From positions 1 through 64,000 of the forward strand of contig NZ_JAPSLK010000003.1 in assembly GCF_031180885.1 (NCBI RefSeq): DNA of 64,000 nt. The letters are read 5' to 3'. The notes under the pieces were generated by a model. The model searched no databases. It had not been told where the DNA came from and saw nothing but the letters and a program-made list of their open reading frames with translations. Source of the DNA: Saccharothrix sp. (GTDB lineage Bacteria > Actinomycetota > Actinomycetes > Mycobacteriales > Pseudonocardiaceae). Each line of letters starts with the position of its first letter. The stretch's first letter is position 1. The position numbers were made by a program, and so were the translations under genes. This document shows positions 54,415 to 63,751 of this stretch, piece after piece.

Positions 54415-54948
54415 ATGACCACGGCTGTCAGGAACACACGGCTGGAGAAGCGGTTCGACAAGTGGGACGTCAACGGCAACGGGCGCATCGAGCGGTCCGA
54501 CCTGGAGGCCGAGGCGCAGCGCATCGTGAAGGCGTTCGGCGAGTCCCCGCAGTCGCCGAACGGGCGCGCGGTGATCGACTCGTTCGTCCACACCTTCGAG
54601 TACCTGGCCCAGCGGGCCGGCGTCGGACCGAACGGCGCCCTGGACAAGGGCCAGTTCCTGCGGGTGATCGAGACCGAGGTGTTCCAGAGCGGTGACGCGG
54701 GCTTCGGGCGCGTCGTGCGGCCGATGATCCAGTCCATCCTCAACCTGTGCGACACCGACGGCGACGGCGAGGTCAGCCAGGCCGAGTTCGGCAAGTGGAT
54801 GAAGGCGGTCGGGGTCGACCCGTCGCAGGCCACGCAGTCCTTCCAGCAGATCGACGTCAACGGCAACGGCAAGCTGACCGTGGAAGAGCTGGTGCAGGCG
54901 GTCAAGGCGTACCACTTCGGCACGCTGGACGCCGAACTGCTGGGCTGA
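54415..54948 (+). CDS. EF-hand calcium-binding protein (calerythrin-like)
   Basis: The 177-residue cytoplasmic protein has three canonical EF-hand loops, DVNGNGRIERSDLE, DTDGDGEVSQAEF and DVNGNGKLTVEEL, and one degenerate loop around GPNGALDKGQFL. This four-site pattern with a weak second hand matches calerythrin-type proteins of actinomycetes, which buffer or sense calcium. The ATG (MTTAVRNTRLEKRF) has AGGA just before it. It follows the UDP-sugar dehydrogenase by 78 bases, and a strong terminator follows. Confidence 0.92.
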   Translation: MTTAVRNTRLEKRFDKWDVNGNGRIERSDLEAEAQRIVKAFGESPQSPNGRAVIDSFVHTFEYLAQRAGVGPNGALDKGQFLRVIETEVFQSGDAGFGRVVRPMIQSILNLCDTDGDGEVSQAEFGKWMKAVGVDPSQATQSFQQIDVNGNGKLTVEELVQAVKAYHFGTLDAELLG

Positions 54949-54956
54949 GCCGCGCT

Positions 54957-55000
54957 CGAGGCGGGGTCGACGGGTGCGCGAGCCCGTCGACCCCGCCTCG
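54957..55000. terminator. Strong bidirectional terminator
   Basis: An 18-base perfect stem (54957-54974 with 54983-55000) with an 8-base loop lies between the EF-hand stop and the stop of the convergent hydrolase gene. Confidence 0.9.
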
Positions 55001-55006
55001 GCGCGC

Positions 55007-55870
55007 CTACCGGGTGAGGAGGTCGCGGACGGTCTTCACGACCAGGTCCGGGGCCTCTTCGGCCATGAAGTGCCCGCACCGGACGGTGTCGTGGTCGAGG
55101 TCGTCGGCCCACTGCGCCCACCGCCCGCGCGCGTCGAACCCGAGCACCGCGCCCCAGTCCCGCTGCCGCACCGCCACCGGCATGCGCAGCTTCGTGCCCT
55201 GGTCGGCGGTGTCGTCCTCGACGTCGACCGTGGCCGACGCGCGGTAGTCGGCGACGATGGAGGGGATGGCTTTCTGCGACTTGCGCAGGTACTCGGCGCG
55301 CACGTCCGGCGGGATCGCGGTCGGGTCCTGGGTCCAGGCGTCGAGGAAGTGGCCGAAGAACTCGTCCGGCGCGGCGGTGATGAGCGCTTCGGGCAGGCCC
55401 GGGGGTTGGGCCATGAGGAACAGGTGGAACCCGATGGCGGCGGTGGTGCCGTGCAGGACGTCCCACATGTCCAGGGTCGGGAGGACGTCCAGCGCGGCCA
55501 GGTGGGTCACCCGTTCGGGGTGGTCGAGGCCGGTGCGGACGGCGACCAGCGCGCCCCGGTCGTGCCCGACGACGGCGAACCGGTCGTGCCCGAACGCGGC
55601 GGCGACCTTGACCACGTCGGCGGCCATGGTGCGCTTGGCGTAGGTGCGGCCGGTGTCGGCGGGCTTGTCGCTGTCGCCGTAGCCGCGCAGGTCGGGGACC
55701 AGGACGGTGTGGTCGGCGGCCAGGTCGGCGGCGACGTGCCGCCACATCAGGTGGGTCTGCGGGAAGCCGTGCAGGAGCACGACCGGGGTGCCGGCGCCTT
55801 TCGCGGCGACGTTCAGCTCGACGCCGTCGCCGACCGGGACGCGGTGGTAGGTGAATCCGCTGATCTGCAT
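55007..55870 (-). CDS. Alpha/beta hydrolase (haloacetate dehalogenase/epoxide hydrolase group)
   Basis: The 287-residue protein has the HGFPQTHLMWRH oxyanion motif, the nucleophile elbow VVGHDRGALVA with aspartate as nucleophile, DLRGYGDSDKP, and the catalytic histidine in RCGHFMAEEAPD. The Asp elbow with HDRGA points to the fluoroacetate dehalogenase/epoxide hydrolase branch rather than serine esterases. It acts alone in the cytoplasm on an unknown substrate. ATG 55870 (MQISGF) is preferred over the codon 30 bases upstream, since the family begins just before this strand. Confidence 0.9.
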   Translation of the reverse strand: MQISGFTYHRVPVGDGVELNVAAKGAGTPVVLLHGFPQTHLMWRHVAADLAADHTVLVPDLRGYGDSDKPADTGRTYAKRTMAADVVKVAAAFGHDRFAVVGHDRGALVAVRTGLDHPERVTHLAALDVLPTLDMWDVLHGTTAAIGFHLFLMAQPPGLPEALITAAPDEFFGHFLDAWTQDPTAIPPDVRAEYLRKSQKAIPSIVADYRASATVDVEDDTADQGTKLRMPVAVRQRDWGAVLGFDARGRWAQWADDLDHDTVRCGHFMAEEAPDLVVKTVRDLLTR

Positions 55871-56071
55871 GGGACCACCGTGGCGCGGGCCGCTCAGCAA
55901 CCAGTCAGCGCCGACTGAGCGCGGCGGCGGCGAGCGGCAGCGTCAAGGCGGGACAGGCCGCCGGTGACTCGGGGCCGCCGGTGAATCAGGCGGCCGGGCG
56001 GCTGGGTGTTGGGGGCGGCTGGGCGTTGGCCTGGCCGGGCGTCGGGGTGGTGCGGCGTTAGGGTGGTCCGG

Positions 56072-59000
56072 GTGGGGTCGGTGTGGTTCGGGGTGCTCGG
56101 CCCGCTGGTCGCGACCGGCCCGCGGGGGCCTTTGGCGCTGCCCGGCCCACGTCACCGCGCGGTGCTGGCTCGGCTGCTCGTCGCCCGGGGTCGGGTGGTG
56201 CCGGTGGAGCGGTTGGTGGACGACCTGTGGGAGTCGCCGCCGACCGGGGCGGTGGGTGCCGTCCAGACGTTCGTGTCAGCCCTGCGACGCGTCCTGGAGC
56301 CCGACCGTCCGCCCCGCACGCCGGCGCGACTGCTGGTGACGTCGCCGCCCGGATACGCGCTGGTCGCCGAGGACGTCGACGCCCAGCGCTTCGAGGCCCT
56401 GGTGAGCGCGTCGGAGTCGTTGGCGGCGTTGGACGAAGCGCTGGGGTTGTGGCGGGGGCCGGCGTACGCGGAGTTCGCCGAGCACGGGTGGGCGCGGGCC
56501 GAGGCCGGGCGGTTGGAGGAGTTGCGGCTGCTGGCGATCGAGCGGCGGGCGGCGGCGTTGGTGGAGCTGGGGCGGTCGGCGGAGGTGGTGCCGGACCTGG
56601 AGGTGCAGGTCGAGGGGCACCCGTGGCGCGAGGAGTCCTGGCGGCTGCTCGCCCTGGCCCTCTACCACGCCGGACGCCAGGCCGACGCGCTGCACGTCCT
56701 GCGCCGCGCAAGGGAACGGTTGGCGGCCGAGCTGGGCATCGACCCGAACCCGGCCCTGCGCACCCTCGAAACCGACATCCTCAACCACACCCTCACCGCA
56801 CCCACACCCGCCACCGCGACACCGGCTGCCGAGCCCGCCATGACCGGGGCGGCGAGTCCGGCGGGCGCGGGTGCGGCGGGCCGAGCCGGTGCCAGTCGGT
56901 CGTCATCGGTCGACCTGGTCGGGCGGGCTTCGGAGTTGGCAGCTTTGGAGGCCGCCGCCGAGTCCGTCACCGACCGGCCCCGGCTCGTGCTCGTGTCCGG
57001 GGAGGCCGGCGCAGGCAAGACAGCGCTGGTCGAGGTCTTCGCGGCCCGAGCCGCCGCGACCGGCTGGACCACCGCCCAAGCCGCCAACCCCGACACCCGC
57101 GACACCCCCGCCGCCTGGCCCTGGACCCACCTCCTCGACACCCTCGACGGCCCCCGGCCCACGGCCCACCCCGACCGTTTCCACTGGCAGCAGGCCGTCC
57201 TCGCCCACCTGGCCCGCCACGCACCCCTCCTCCTCGTGCTCGACGACCTGCACTGGGCCGGTGAGGAAACCCTCGACCTGCTCACCACCGTCCTCACCCA
57301 CCCCGCGCCCCTCCTGGTCATCGCCACCTACCGGGACACCGACCCCGGCCCGACCCTCACCGCCTTCCTCGGTCGCGCCGCCCGCCTCGACCCGACCCGC
57401 CTGCACCTGCGCGGCCTCTCCCCGGACGCGGTCGCCGAACTCCTGCGCCGCACCACCGGCCACGCCGACCGGGCCGAGGACGTCCACCGGCGCAGCGGCG
57501 GCAACCCGTTCTTCGTCCGCGAACTCGCCCGCCTGCTGGCCACCGACCCGGACACCGTGCCCACCGGCGTCCGCGACGTCGTCCGCCACCGCCTGGCCCA
57601 ACTACCCGAACCCGTCGGCCGGCTCCTGCACCACGCCGCCGTGATCGGCACCGAGGTGGACCTGGACGTCCTCGACCACCTCCTGGGCGACGCCCTCGAC
57701 GCCGTCGAAACCGCCACCGAACGCGGCTTCCTGGTCGAGCGCGCCGCCGGTCGCTACCGGTTCGCCCACGTGATCGTCCGCGACACGCTCTACCAGGACC
57801 TGTCCGGCGCCCGCCGCGCCCGCCTGCACGCCCGCACCGCCGACGCCGTCGAGCACCTCCACCCCGACGACCCCGCCACCCTCGCCCACCACCTGCTCGC
57901 CGCCGGCGACACCACCCCCAGAGCCGGCCGCGCCGCCCTGTCCGCCGCCCACGCCGCCGAAGCCCGCTTCACCCCCCACGAGGCCGCCCGCCTCTACCAG
58001 GCCGCCGCCACCCGCCTCCCCGCCCACGCCCATGACCACCCGGCCACCCGCGACCGCCTCCCCGAGCAGAGCCACCCGGCCCTACACGACCGCCCGGCCG
58101 CCAGCGACCGCCTCGCCGCCCGGGACCACCCGGCCACGCACGACCACCTGGCCGGCCTCGACCACCTGGACGCCCTGATGGGCCTGGTGCGCACCGAAGC
58201 CGTGACGGGCGACCTCGTCAGCTCGCGCACCCACCGCGCCGCCGCCCTCGACATCGTGGGATCGTTCAACAATCCTCACCTCACCGCGAAGGTCATCACC
58301 GCCGCCGACACCCCGACCATCTGGACCACCCCCGACGACCCGGACCTGGCCCGCCGCATCGCCGACGCCGCCGAGCACACCCTCGCCACCGGCACCCACG
58401 ACGACGCCACCCGCAGCAGACTCCTCGCCACCATCGCCGTCGAACTGCGCAACACCGGGGGAGCGCGGGCACGGGAAGCGGCATGTGAAGCCGAACGGCT
58501 CGCGCGCCACACCGGCGACCCGGCAGTGCTGGCTTTCGCCCTCAACGCCCGCTTCACCCAGTGCTTCGAACACGCTGGCCTCGCACCGCAGCGAGCCGCG
58601 ATCGGCACCGAACTCGTCGACCTGGCGACCCGTCACGAACTGGTGCCCTTCGCCGTCCTGGGCCACCTGATCCTGGTCCAAGCGCACAGCGCCCTGGCCG
58701 ACTTCGCCACCGCCGACCACCACGCCACCGCCGCCGACCAGTTGGCGCAAGACCACCGCCTACCGCTGGTCGGCGTGTTCACCGACGGCTACCGGGCCCT
58801 GCGCGCGACGGTGGCGGGGGAGTCGAACCCGTATCCCGCGCTGGCCACCCGCCTCTCCGGCACCGGCATGACCGGCGTGGACGTCCTACCGTTGGCGAAC
58901 CTGTGCTGGAAAGTCCAAAGTGGACAGACAGTGGCCCTGGACATGCCCGACGACCCGCCCCGGGACCTGCTGTACGAGGCACGAGCGTGCCTGCGGGCGG

Positions 59001-59254
59001 TGCAGGCGATCCGGGAGGGTGACCTGGCCACCATGGACCGCCTGTACACCGACCTCCTGCCCGCCGAGCGCGAACTGGCCGGCGCGGGCAGCGGAATCCT
59101 CACCCTCGGACCGGTCGCCCACCACCTGGGCGACCTGGCCACCGCGCTCGGCCGACCCGACCAGGCCCGCGACCACTACCGCCACGCCCTCGACCTCGCC
59201 CGCAAGGCCAACGCACCCCACTGGACCGCCGCCGCCCAAACCGCCCTCACCTGA
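56072..59254 (+). CDS. BTAD/SARP-type regulator with ATPase and helical-repeat region
   Basis: The 1,060-residue protein begins with an OmpR-type winged helix (VWFGVLGPL, LVDDLWESPPTGAVGAVQTF), then a BTAD helical domain (EELRLLAIERRAAALVELG, ESWRLLALALYHAGRQADAL) to about residue 235, an AAA/STAND ATPase with Walker A GEAGAGKT and Walker B LLLVLDDLHWAG, and a long TPR-like C-terminus. Between them lies a repetitive His/Asp/Arg/Ala stretch around 645-695 (DHPATRDRLPEQSHPALHD). Such proteins activate secondary-metabolite genes. It stands next to two candidate pathways. GTG 56072 is chosen for the GGGTGG five bases upstream; GTG 56081 is possible. Confidence 0.88.
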   Translation: MGSVWFGVLGPLVATGPRGPLALPGPRHRAVLARLLVARGRVVPVERLVDDLWESPPTGAVGAVQTFVSALRRVLEPDRPPRTPARLLVTSPPGYALVAEDVDAQRFEALVSASESLAALDEALGLWRGPAYAEFAEHGWARAEAGRLEELRLLAIERRAAALVELGRSAEVVPDLEVQVEGHPWREESWRLLALALYHAGRQADALHVLRRARERLAAELGIDPNPALRTLETDILNHTLTAPTPATATPAAEPAMTGAASPAGAGAAGRAGASRSSSVDLVGRASELAALEAAAESVTDRPRLVLVSGEAGAGKTALVEVFAARAAATGWTTAQAANPDTRDTPAAWPWTHLLDTLDGPRPTAHPDRFHWQQAVLAHLARHAPLLLVLDDLHWAGEETLDLLTTVLTHPAPLLVIATYRDTDPGPTLTAFLGRAARLDPTRLHLRGLSPDAVAELLRRTTGHADRAEDVHRRSGGNPFFVRELARLLATDPDTVPTGVRDVVRHRLAQLPEPVGRLLHHAAVIGTEVDLDVLDHLLGDALDAVETATERGFLVERAAGRYRFAHVIVRDTLYQDLSGARRARLHARTADAVEHLHPDDPATLAHHLLAAGDTTPRAGRAALSAAHAAEARFTPHEAARLYQAAATRLPAHAHDHPATRDRLPEQSHPALHDRPAASDRLAARDHPATHDHLAGLDHLDALMGLVRTEAVTGDLVSSRTHRAAALDIVGSFNNPHLTAKVITAADTPTIWTTPDDPDLARRIADAAEHTLATGTHDDATRSRLLATIAVELRNTGGARAREAACEAERLARHTGDPAVLAFALNARFTQCFEHAGLAPQRAAIGTELVDLATRHELVPFAVLGHLILVQAHSALADFATADHHATAADQLAQDHRLPLVGVFTDGYRALRATVAGESNPYPALATRLSGTGMTGVDVLPLANLCWKVQSGQTVALDMPDDPPRDLLYEARACLRAVQAIREGDLATMDRLYTDLLPAERELAGAGSGILTLGPVAHHLGDLATALGRPDQARDHYRHALDLARKANAPHWTAAAQTALT

Positions 59255-59332
59255 CCCGACCGCAGCCCTTACCCGGCCCGACCGCCGCCTTGCCCCGCCC
59301 GACCGCCGCCCAAGCCACCCTCGCCTGAACCG

Positions 59333-59746
59333 TCAGGACGACACGGCGGTCGGGTGGAACACCACCGGCAACTCCGGGTCCATGCCGACCTCCGGACCGG
59401 TGCGCGGCTCGGGCGTGCTGATCAGGATGTTGTAGTGGTTCGGGTGGTGGCACGCGTCGAACCCCAGGACCGTCCCCACCAACCGCCCGTCCACCAGCAC
59501 CTCGTCCCCCCGGTCGATCACCCCGGCGTTCCCGATCTCCACGAAACCCAGGAACCCCACCCGGTCGATCCGCGCCCCGGGCGTGGTGTCGGTCTGGTCC
59601 GTGGTCACCAGCTCGTGCACCTCGCCCTGCCGCACGCACCGGCTCGCAAACGGCTCCAGGCTCATGCCCCGGTCGTCCCGCCGGTGCACGAGCACCTTCA
59701 CCACCCGGCTGCCCACCGCCCGCTTCGGCCCGTCCTCCAGCATCAC
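59333..59746 (-). CDS. Conserved protein of unknown function, last gene of the 59-64 kb operon
   Basis: The 137-residue protein has VVKVLVHRRDDRGMSLEPF, RQGEVHELVTTDQTDTTPG, DRVGFLGFVEIGNAGVID and GFDACHHPNHYNILI, with several histidines that could bind a metal. It looks like a conserved single-domain family (possibly the one called DUF6917; that name is from memory). It has no signal peptide. Its gene begins inside a 20-base tandem repeat that supplies the ribosome site. As the operon end partner of dehydrogenases and an isomerase, it may be an enzyme or binding protein of the pathway. Confidence 0.75.
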   Translation of the reverse strand: MMLEDGPKRAVGSRVVKVLVHRRDDRGMSLEPFASRCVRQGEVHELVTTDQTDTTPGARIDRVGFLGFVEIGNAGVIDRGDEVLVDGRLVGTVLGFDACHHPNHYNILISTPEPRTGPEVGMDPELPVVFHPTAVSS

Positions 59747-59790
59747 GCACCGTCCTCCAGCATCAGAAACGGCCCTCCAGCACCAAGAAC
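59731..59790. repeat. 20-bp tandem repeat carrying ribosome site and start codon
   Basis: Three units begin at 59731, 59751 and 59771; the first two differ at a few end positions, the third is more diverged. Read on the minus strand each contains a GGAGG-type site, and the first two contain ATG (the third GTG) at the same phase. The first unit forms the start of the unknown-function gene, and the second provides its Shine-Dalgarno sequence. Confidence 0.75.
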
Positions 59791-59797
59791 GACAGCA

Positions 59798-60676
59798 TCA
59801 CGTGCCTTCCCTCCGGTACACCTCGTCCACCAGCGCCAGCACCTCCAGCCCCGGGTCCCGGTACGCCGGGCCCAGCGCGATAGCCCGCGCGAAGTCCCGC
59901 AGCACGCCCTCGTACTCGTGCCACAACGACCCCTTGAACTCCGGGTGACCGGCCAGCACGTCCGCCCGCCGCACCGACCCGTCGACCAGCCGCACCTCGA
60001 CGTCCTTCACCTCACCCGGATAGGACCAGTCCAACTCGACAGAAACAGGCACAGACCCGGTCAGCTGCAGCAACGCCTGCCGGTCCACCCCCTCCGCGTC
60101 CCGCACCACCTTCGCCGCCTCCAACCGCAACGGCCCCACCAACACCTGTGCCAGGTCCAGCGCATTCGGCCCGTTGTCGGCCACGCACCCGCCCCCGCTG
60201 CGCGCCATGTCCAGGTACCAGCGGTCCCGGCCCACGTGGTCCTCGATCCGCTCCAAGTAGCGCACGGCCACCGACTCCACCGGCGCGGCACCGGCCAGCG
60301 ACTCGCGCAGCGCCACCACGTGCCGGTTGTAGCGGCGGTGGAAGGCGGTGAACAGGACCCCGCCCCGCCGGGCCAGGTCCTCGCCGTCGGACAGGCTCGT
60401 CGCCAGCGGCTTTTCCACGCACAGCGGCAGACCGGCGGCCAGCACGTCCCGGCCGATCGTCGCGTGGGTGTCGTTGGGCGCGGTCACGATCACCGCGTCC
60501 AGGTCGCCGTCGGCGAGCATCGCCCGGTGGTGCAGGTAGTCCCGCACGCCGTGCCCGGCCAGCACGTCCCGGTCCACGTCGCACACCGCGACCAGCTCGA
60601 ACTCCGCCGACTCCGCGATCGCCGCCAGGTAGAACCGGGAGATCACCCCCAACCCGACGACGCCGACCCGGATCAC
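59798..60676 (-). CDS. Gfo/Idh/MocA family oxidoreductase
   Basis: The 292-residue protein has an N-terminal Rossmann domain (IRVGVVGLGVISRFYLAAIA), VTAPNDTHATIG, and the EKP motif in LPLCVEKPLATS, whose lysine takes part in catalysis. The C-terminal domain has SGGGCVADNGPNALDLAQVL, in which the His/Asp position of the family is Asn. Members oxidise or reduce sugars, inositols and imines with NAD(P). The GTG start overlaps the Ldh-type gene stop by four bases. It is somewhat shorter than the usual 330-380 residues. Confidence 0.92.
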   Translation of the reverse strand: MIRVGVVGLGVISRFYLAAIAESAEFELVAVCDVDRDVLAGHGVRDYLHHRAMLADGDLDAVIVTAPNDTHATIGRDVLAAGLPLCVEKPLATSLSDGEDLARRGGVLFTAFHRRYNRHVVALRESLAGAAPVESVAVRYLERIEDHVGRDRWYLDMARSGGGCVADNGPNALDLAQVLVGPLRLEAAKVVRDAEGVDRQALLQLTGSVPVSVELDWSYPGEVKDVEVRLVDGSVRRADVLAGHPEFKGSLWHEYEGVLRDFARAIALGPAYRDPGLEVLALVDEVYRREGT

Positions 60677-61722
60677 CCGGCCGCTCGCAGGGCCGGTGCG
60701 ACCGCGCGCAGCTCGTCGTACAGCTCCTCCGGCACCGGCACCCCGTGCTCACGCCGCCACCGCGCCCGCTCACCCTCCGGCCACCCCGGGTACGTGACCG
60801 GCGCACGCGGATCGGCCGCCGCGCACCCCAGCACCGCCTCGAACAACCGCCCCGCGTCACCGGAGAACCCCGACCGCAGCAGCTCCGGCGCGATCACCAG
60901 CGCCAACACCCCGATGTCGTCGTCCGCCCCACCGCCGACCGGCCCCAACGCGGCCCCCGGCACCAGCGCGGCGAGCACCTCCACCAGCAACCCGAGCCCG
61001 AAACCCTTGTACGCGCCCGTTTCCGGCCGCCCGCCCAGCCACAGCAGGTGCGCCTCACCCCGGTCGAACGCCGCGGGATCGGTCACCGGCTCACCCGAGT
61101 CGTCGGCCAACCACCCGGGCGGCACGGCCCGCCCCGCCCGCGCCGCCGCCCGCACCCGACCGGTCGGCACCACGGTCGTGCTCATGTCCAGCACGAACGG
61201 GTGCCGCTCGCCCGCCGGGCACGCCAGCGCCAGCGGGTTGGTGCCCAGCAACGGTTCCAGCCCGCCCGGCGGCCGGGCGATGCGCTGCCCGCCGCAGTTC
61301 GACGCCACCAACCCGACCATCCCGTGCAGGGCCGCCCGCGCCGCGTGGAACCCGGCGCACCCGATGTGGGTGGCGCCGCGCAGCGACACCACCCCCACCC
61401 CGAGCCGCGCCGCCCGCGCCGCCGCCAGGTCCACCGCCTGCGCCGCCGACCACAGCCCCAGCGCCCGCCGCGCGTCGGCGCGCACGCACGCGCCCAGGTC
61501 CGCCGTCACCGCCATGTCCGCGGCCGGGTCCGCCCGGTCGGAGTCCAGCAGCGGCAGGTACAGCCGGGTCAGGTTCACCAGCCCGTGCGAGGTCACCCCG
61601 GTCAGGTCGCCGTGGCACAGCGCCTCGGCGGCGACCCGCGCCCGGTCCGGTGGCACGCCCCGGGCGGCGAACACCCCGGTGACGGTCGACAGCAGGGTCG
61701 GGTAGGGCACGACGACGGTCAT
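60673..61722 (-). CDS. Malate/L-lactate dehydrogenase-like (Ldh_2) oxidoreductase
   Basis: The 349-residue protein belongs to the malate/ureidoglycolate/L-sulfolactate dehydrogenase family: GDLTGVTSHGLVNLTRLYLP, SLRGATHIGCAGFHAARA with the catalytic histidine, MVGLVASNCGG, LLGTNPLALACP and AYKGFGLGLLVEVL. These NAD(P) enzymes act on 2-hydroxyacids or reduce cyclic imino acids such as pyrroline- or piperideine-carboxylate. The ATG follows GGAGGAAC and overlaps the M20 gene stop. The exact substrate is unknown. Confidence 0.92.
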   Translation of the reverse strand: MTVVVPYPTLLSTVTGVFAARGVPPDRARVAAEALCHGDLTGVTSHGLVNLTRLYLPLLDSDRADPAADMAVTADLGACVRADARRALGLWSAAQAVDLAAARAARLGVGVVSLRGATHIGCAGFHAARAALHGMVGLVASNCGGQRIARPPGGLEPLLGTNPLALACPAGERHPFVLDMSTTVVPTGRVRAAARAGRAVPPGWLADDSGEPVTDPAAFDRGEAHLLWLGGRPETGAYKGFGLGLLVEVLAALVPGAALGPVGGGADDDIGVLALVIAPELLRSGFSGDAGRLFEAVLGCAAADPRAPVTYPGWPEGERARWRREHGVPVPEELYDELRAVAPALRAAG

Positions 61723-62951
61723 GTTCCTCCGTTCCGGGCGAACCGCACGACGACGTCCCTCACCACCGCGGAGAACCGGTCCAGCTCCTCCACGTCGGCG
61801 AACTCGCCGCGCGCGTGCGCGTTGTTGGCGTGCAGCGACCCCGGGCCCAGCACCGCGGTCCGGGTGTCGGGCACGTCGGCCAGCCAGATGGCGTCGCAGG
61901 TGAACGCGGGCTCGTGCGCGGGCCAGCGGGGCACGACCGCGTCCAGCAGCGGCACGTCCCGGGCGGGCAGCGCGGGCAGGCCGTGCTTGCGCCACACCAG
62001 CCGGGTGATGGCCGCCGCGTCCACGGCGGTGCGGTGGAACGGCGGCACCGTGCGGAACCGGCGGCCGAACTCCGCCAGGCCCTCCACCAGCGACCGCTCC
62101 AGCGCCGAGGTCATCACCCGCGCGGACTCCGCGCTGCCGTAGGACAGGTTCAGCAGCAGCTCGCCGCTGCCGTAGACCCGGTTGTGCATGCGGCCGGTGT
62201 GCAGGCCCGCCAGGCACAGCTGCCCGTCGGGCACCCGCACCAGCGACGCCGCCAGGTGCTGGGCCAGGAACCCCAGCAGCACGCTCGCGTTGTGCCCGGC
62301 GTGCGGCTGGTCGTCCACCGCGTCCTCGCCGCTGACCCGCACGCTCGCGGTCATCGCGGCGGTGCAGCGCGGCAGGTAGCGCAGGCCGGTCGGCTCGCAG
62401 AACACGTTGAGCCGGCCGAAGAACCCCGCCTCCACCAGCGGGCGGGTGCCGAACACGCCCATCGCGCCGCCCTCCTCGCCGGACACCGCCTGCACCAGCA
62501 CGCTCACGTCCCGCCCCACCGCCGGGTCGGCCACCGCCGCCCGCAGCCCCGCCAGCAGCGCGACCGCCGGCCCCTTGGCGTCGATCGCGCCGCGCCCCCG
62601 GAACCGCTTCCCGTCGAACGACACCGGTTCGAGCGGGGCCACGGTGTCCAGGTGCACGTTGAACATGACGGACGGCTCCGCCTCCCCGTAGCGCAGCACC
62701 AGGCTGGGCTGGCACTGGAGGAACCCCGGGTGCTCGGCGACCGCCTCCCGGACCACCGCCGGCACGTCCGGCCGGTCCACCGCCCCGGCCGTCGCCGGTC
62801 CGAAGTGGACGGTCGAGAACCCGATGTCCTCGGCCGCCGTGCGGAAGGTGTGCATCGCGTCCCACAGCCGCACCTCGGCCGTGGTCTCCAGCGGACCCGC
62901 CGTGGGGATGCGCAGCAGCCCGAGCAGCAGGTCCCGGTCCGGTGCGATCAC
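61719..62951 (-). CDS. M20-family metallopeptidase/deacylase
   Basis: The 410-residue protein has the dizinc M20 ligands in order: His in MFNVHLDTVAP, Asp in RGAIDAKGP, the Glu pair in SGEEGGAMG, a Glu in CEPTGLR and the last His in NNAHARGEF. Members (ArgE, DapE, carboxypeptidase G2) hydrolyse amide bonds of N-acyl amino acids or dipeptides. In an operon with dehydrogenases it could remove an acyl protecting group from an amino acid intermediate. GTG start overlaps the isomerase stop by four bases. Confidence 0.92.
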   Translation of the reverse strand: MIAPDRDLLLGLLRIPTAGPLETTAEVRLWDAMHTFRTAAEDIGFSTVHFGPATAGAVDRPDVPAVVREAVAEHPGFLQCQPSLVLRYGEAEPSVMFNVHLDTVAPLEPVSFDGKRFRGRGAIDAKGPAVALLAGLRAAVADPAVGRDVSVLVQAVSGEEGGAMGVFGTRPLVEAGFFGRLNVFCEPTGLRYLPRCTAAMTASVRVSGEDAVDDQPHAGHNASVLLGFLAQHLAASLVRVPDGQLCLAGLHTGRMHNRVYGSGELLLNLSYGSAESARVMTSALERSLVEGLAEFGRRFRTVPPFHRTAVDAAAITRLVWRKHGLPALPARDVPLLDAVVPRWPAHEPAFTCDAIWLADVPDTRTAVLGPGSLHANNAHARGEFADVEELDRFSAVVRDVVVRFARNGGT

Positions 62952-63751
62952 CGCAGCAAGCCCTCCAGCGCCCGGCCCGCCGCCACGAACGCCGCCGCGT
63001 CCGGCGCGCCGGACACCCCGGGCAGCAGCGACACGTGCGGCTCCAGCGACCACGCGCCCCGGTAGCCGTGGGCGCGCAGGAGGGCGACGCAGTCGGCGAC
63101 CCGCGCGGCGCCCTGCCCCGGCGGCACGAACCGGTCGCCGACCGCGTCCTTGACGTGCACGTGGACCACGTGCGGCGCGACCCGTTCGAGCAGCGCGTAC
63201 GCGTCGTAGCCGTGCGGCACGCCGTTCCCGGTGTCGAACAGCAGTCGCAGCGCCGGCACCTCGGCCAGCAGCTCCAGCGCCCGGTCGGCCGAGGACGCGG
63301 CCCACCCCGCGCAGTTCTCGTGCACCAGCACCACCCCCGCCGACGCGGCCAGCTCGGCCAGTGTCGACACCCGCGCGATCACCCGGTCGCGCCACCGCAG
63401 CTCGCCCAGCCCGTCGTTGGGGTAGGACATGATCCGGACGAACGGCGTGCCCAGGGCGCCGCACCGGGCCAGCAGGACGTCCAGCTCGGCCAGGTCGTCC
63501 TCGAACGGCGCGGTGATCGGCCGGGTGAACCCGCCGATGCGCGAGGCCAGGCACACCACCCGCACCCCGTGGTCCGACACCGCTTTGGCGACTTCGCCGA
63601 ACTGCCGGTCCGACAGCTCGGCCACCGGCAGGGCGTCGACGCTGCGCAGCTCCATCCCCGTCCAGCCCAGCTCCGCCAGCACCGCGAGTTGACCGGCAAG
63701 GTCGGACGCGGCCTCGTCGGTGATCCCCGCGAGCACCTCCTCAACGGGCAT
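62948..63751 (-). CDS. Sugar phosphate isomerase/epimerase-like TIM-barrel protein
   Basis: The 267-residue protein is an AP-endonuclease-2/xylose-isomerase-like barrel. Candidate metal ligands are Glu in VLVHENCAGW, Asp in LLFDTGNG, His in VVHVHVKDAVG and Glu in AWSLEPHVS. Members isomerise or epimerise ketoses and keto-inositols, or dehydrate such compounds. It begins MPVEEVLAGITDEAA at ATG 63751, overlapping the upstream gene by 11 bases. In context it probably acts on a sugar or keto acid fed to the neighbouring dehydrogenases. Confidence 0.88.
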   Translation of the reverse strand: MPVEEVLAGITDEAASDLAGQLAVLAELGWTGMELRSVDALPVAELSDRQFGEVAKAVSDHGVRVVCLASRIGGFTRPITAPFEDDLAELDVLLARCGALGTPFVRIMSYPNDGLGELRWRDRVIARVSTLAELAASAGVVLVHENCAGWAASSADRALELLAEVPALRLLFDTGNGVPHGYDAYALLERVAPHVVHVHVKDAVGDRFVPPGQGAARVADCVALLRAHGYRGAWSLEPHVSLLPGVSGAPDAAAFVAAGRALEGLLR

